Assembly (NCBI GenBank): GCA_021151625.1
Contig: JAGKWY010000018.1
Span: 1-53,152, forward strand
Origin: Gammaproteobacteria bacterium
GTDB lineage: Bacteria > Pseudomonadota > Gammaproteobacteria > Pseudomonadales > Cellvibrionaceae
Reading direction: 5' to 3'
DNA length: 53,152 bases
A program made the position numbers and the translations under genes. Under the pieces are notes generated by a model. The model did not search any database. It was not told the origin of the DNA and saw only the letters and a program-made list of their open reading frames with translations. This document shows positions 53,122-53,152 of the stretch, piece by piece (the stretch's first letter is position 1; the number at the start of each line of letters is the position of its first letter).

Positions 53122-53152
53122 TTAGCCCTCATTCTCAATGCGAGTAAGGTTG
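53122..53152 (-). CDS. nqrA: Na+-NQR subunit A, C-terminal end only (cut by window edge)
   Basis: The last nine codons read NLTRIENEG and stop at TAA (53122-53124), matching the typical end of NqrA. The position just upstream of nqrB confirms it. The rest lies beyond the window. Confidence 0.85.
   Translation of the reverse strand, partial: NLTRIENEG

Overview
The window looks like the chromosome of a gammaproteobacterium close to Cellvibrio or another member of the Cellvibrionaceae/Pseudomonadales. The reasons are the protein relationships and the gene order. gacA-uvrC-pgsA-tRNA, murB-ptp-kdsB-lpxK-exbD-exbB, comEC, a DUF2062 gene, lolCDE, a PilZ gene, sth and nqrA-F follow, from memory, the order of the Pseudomonas aeruginosa PA2977-PA2999 region. 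Almost all of these core genes lie on the minus strand.

Layout. 1-3.2 kb: start of a tRNA-Cys gene, pgsA, uvrC and a gacA/uvrY gene that has lost its 5' end. 3.4-8.0 kb: murB, a low-molecular-weight phosphatase, kdsB, lpxK, exbD and exbB. 8.2-25.4 kb: an accessory type I secretion island on the minus strand. 25.5-40.0 kb: trehalose and glycogen metabolism (treS-maltokinase fusion, glgA, treZ, treY, glgX) with a DUF4142 gene, an MscS channel and a DUF2934 gene. 40.0-47.3 kb: comEC, DUF2062, lolE-lolD-lolC, a PilZ gene and a small exported protein. 47.4-53.1 kb: sth, nqrM and the nqr operon. Together the accessory and trehalose/glycogen blocks (about 32 kb) separate comEC from exbB, which I believe are neighbours in Pseudomonas.

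The most interesting part is 8.2-25.4 kb. Transcription order on the minus strand is: ABC exporter with a degenerate C39-like domain, HlyD-type adaptor, GT4 glycosyltransferase, a frameshifted LprI-type protein, a 28-codon remnant of a toxin gene, an intact LprI-type protein, and a 3086-residue RTX protein. The giant protein starts with a T4-lysozyme-like (GH24) domain whose Glu-8-Asp-5-Ser spacing matches the T4 catalytic triad. It then carries a FrpC-type Asp-Pro self-processing module, twelve RTX-type modules, Ig-like domains and a C-terminal tail. The LprI family is named after a lysozyme inhibitor, and both LprI proteins here have signal peptides. I infer a secreted, self-cleaving peptidoglycan-hydrolase toxin paired with a periplasmic lysozyme-inhibitor immunity protein, with a second, decayed copy of the same immunity-toxin pair beside it.

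A second theme is damage in core genes. nqrC, nqrE and nqrF each lack roughly 55-85 codons near the 3' end, and their true C-termini are still readable in another frame just beyond the break. The DUF2062 gene has an in-frame internal deletion, gacA lacks about 38 codons at its 5' end, and the maltokinase half of TreS has lost catalytic residues. The deletions could be real decay or assembly errors; the sequence alone does not decide.
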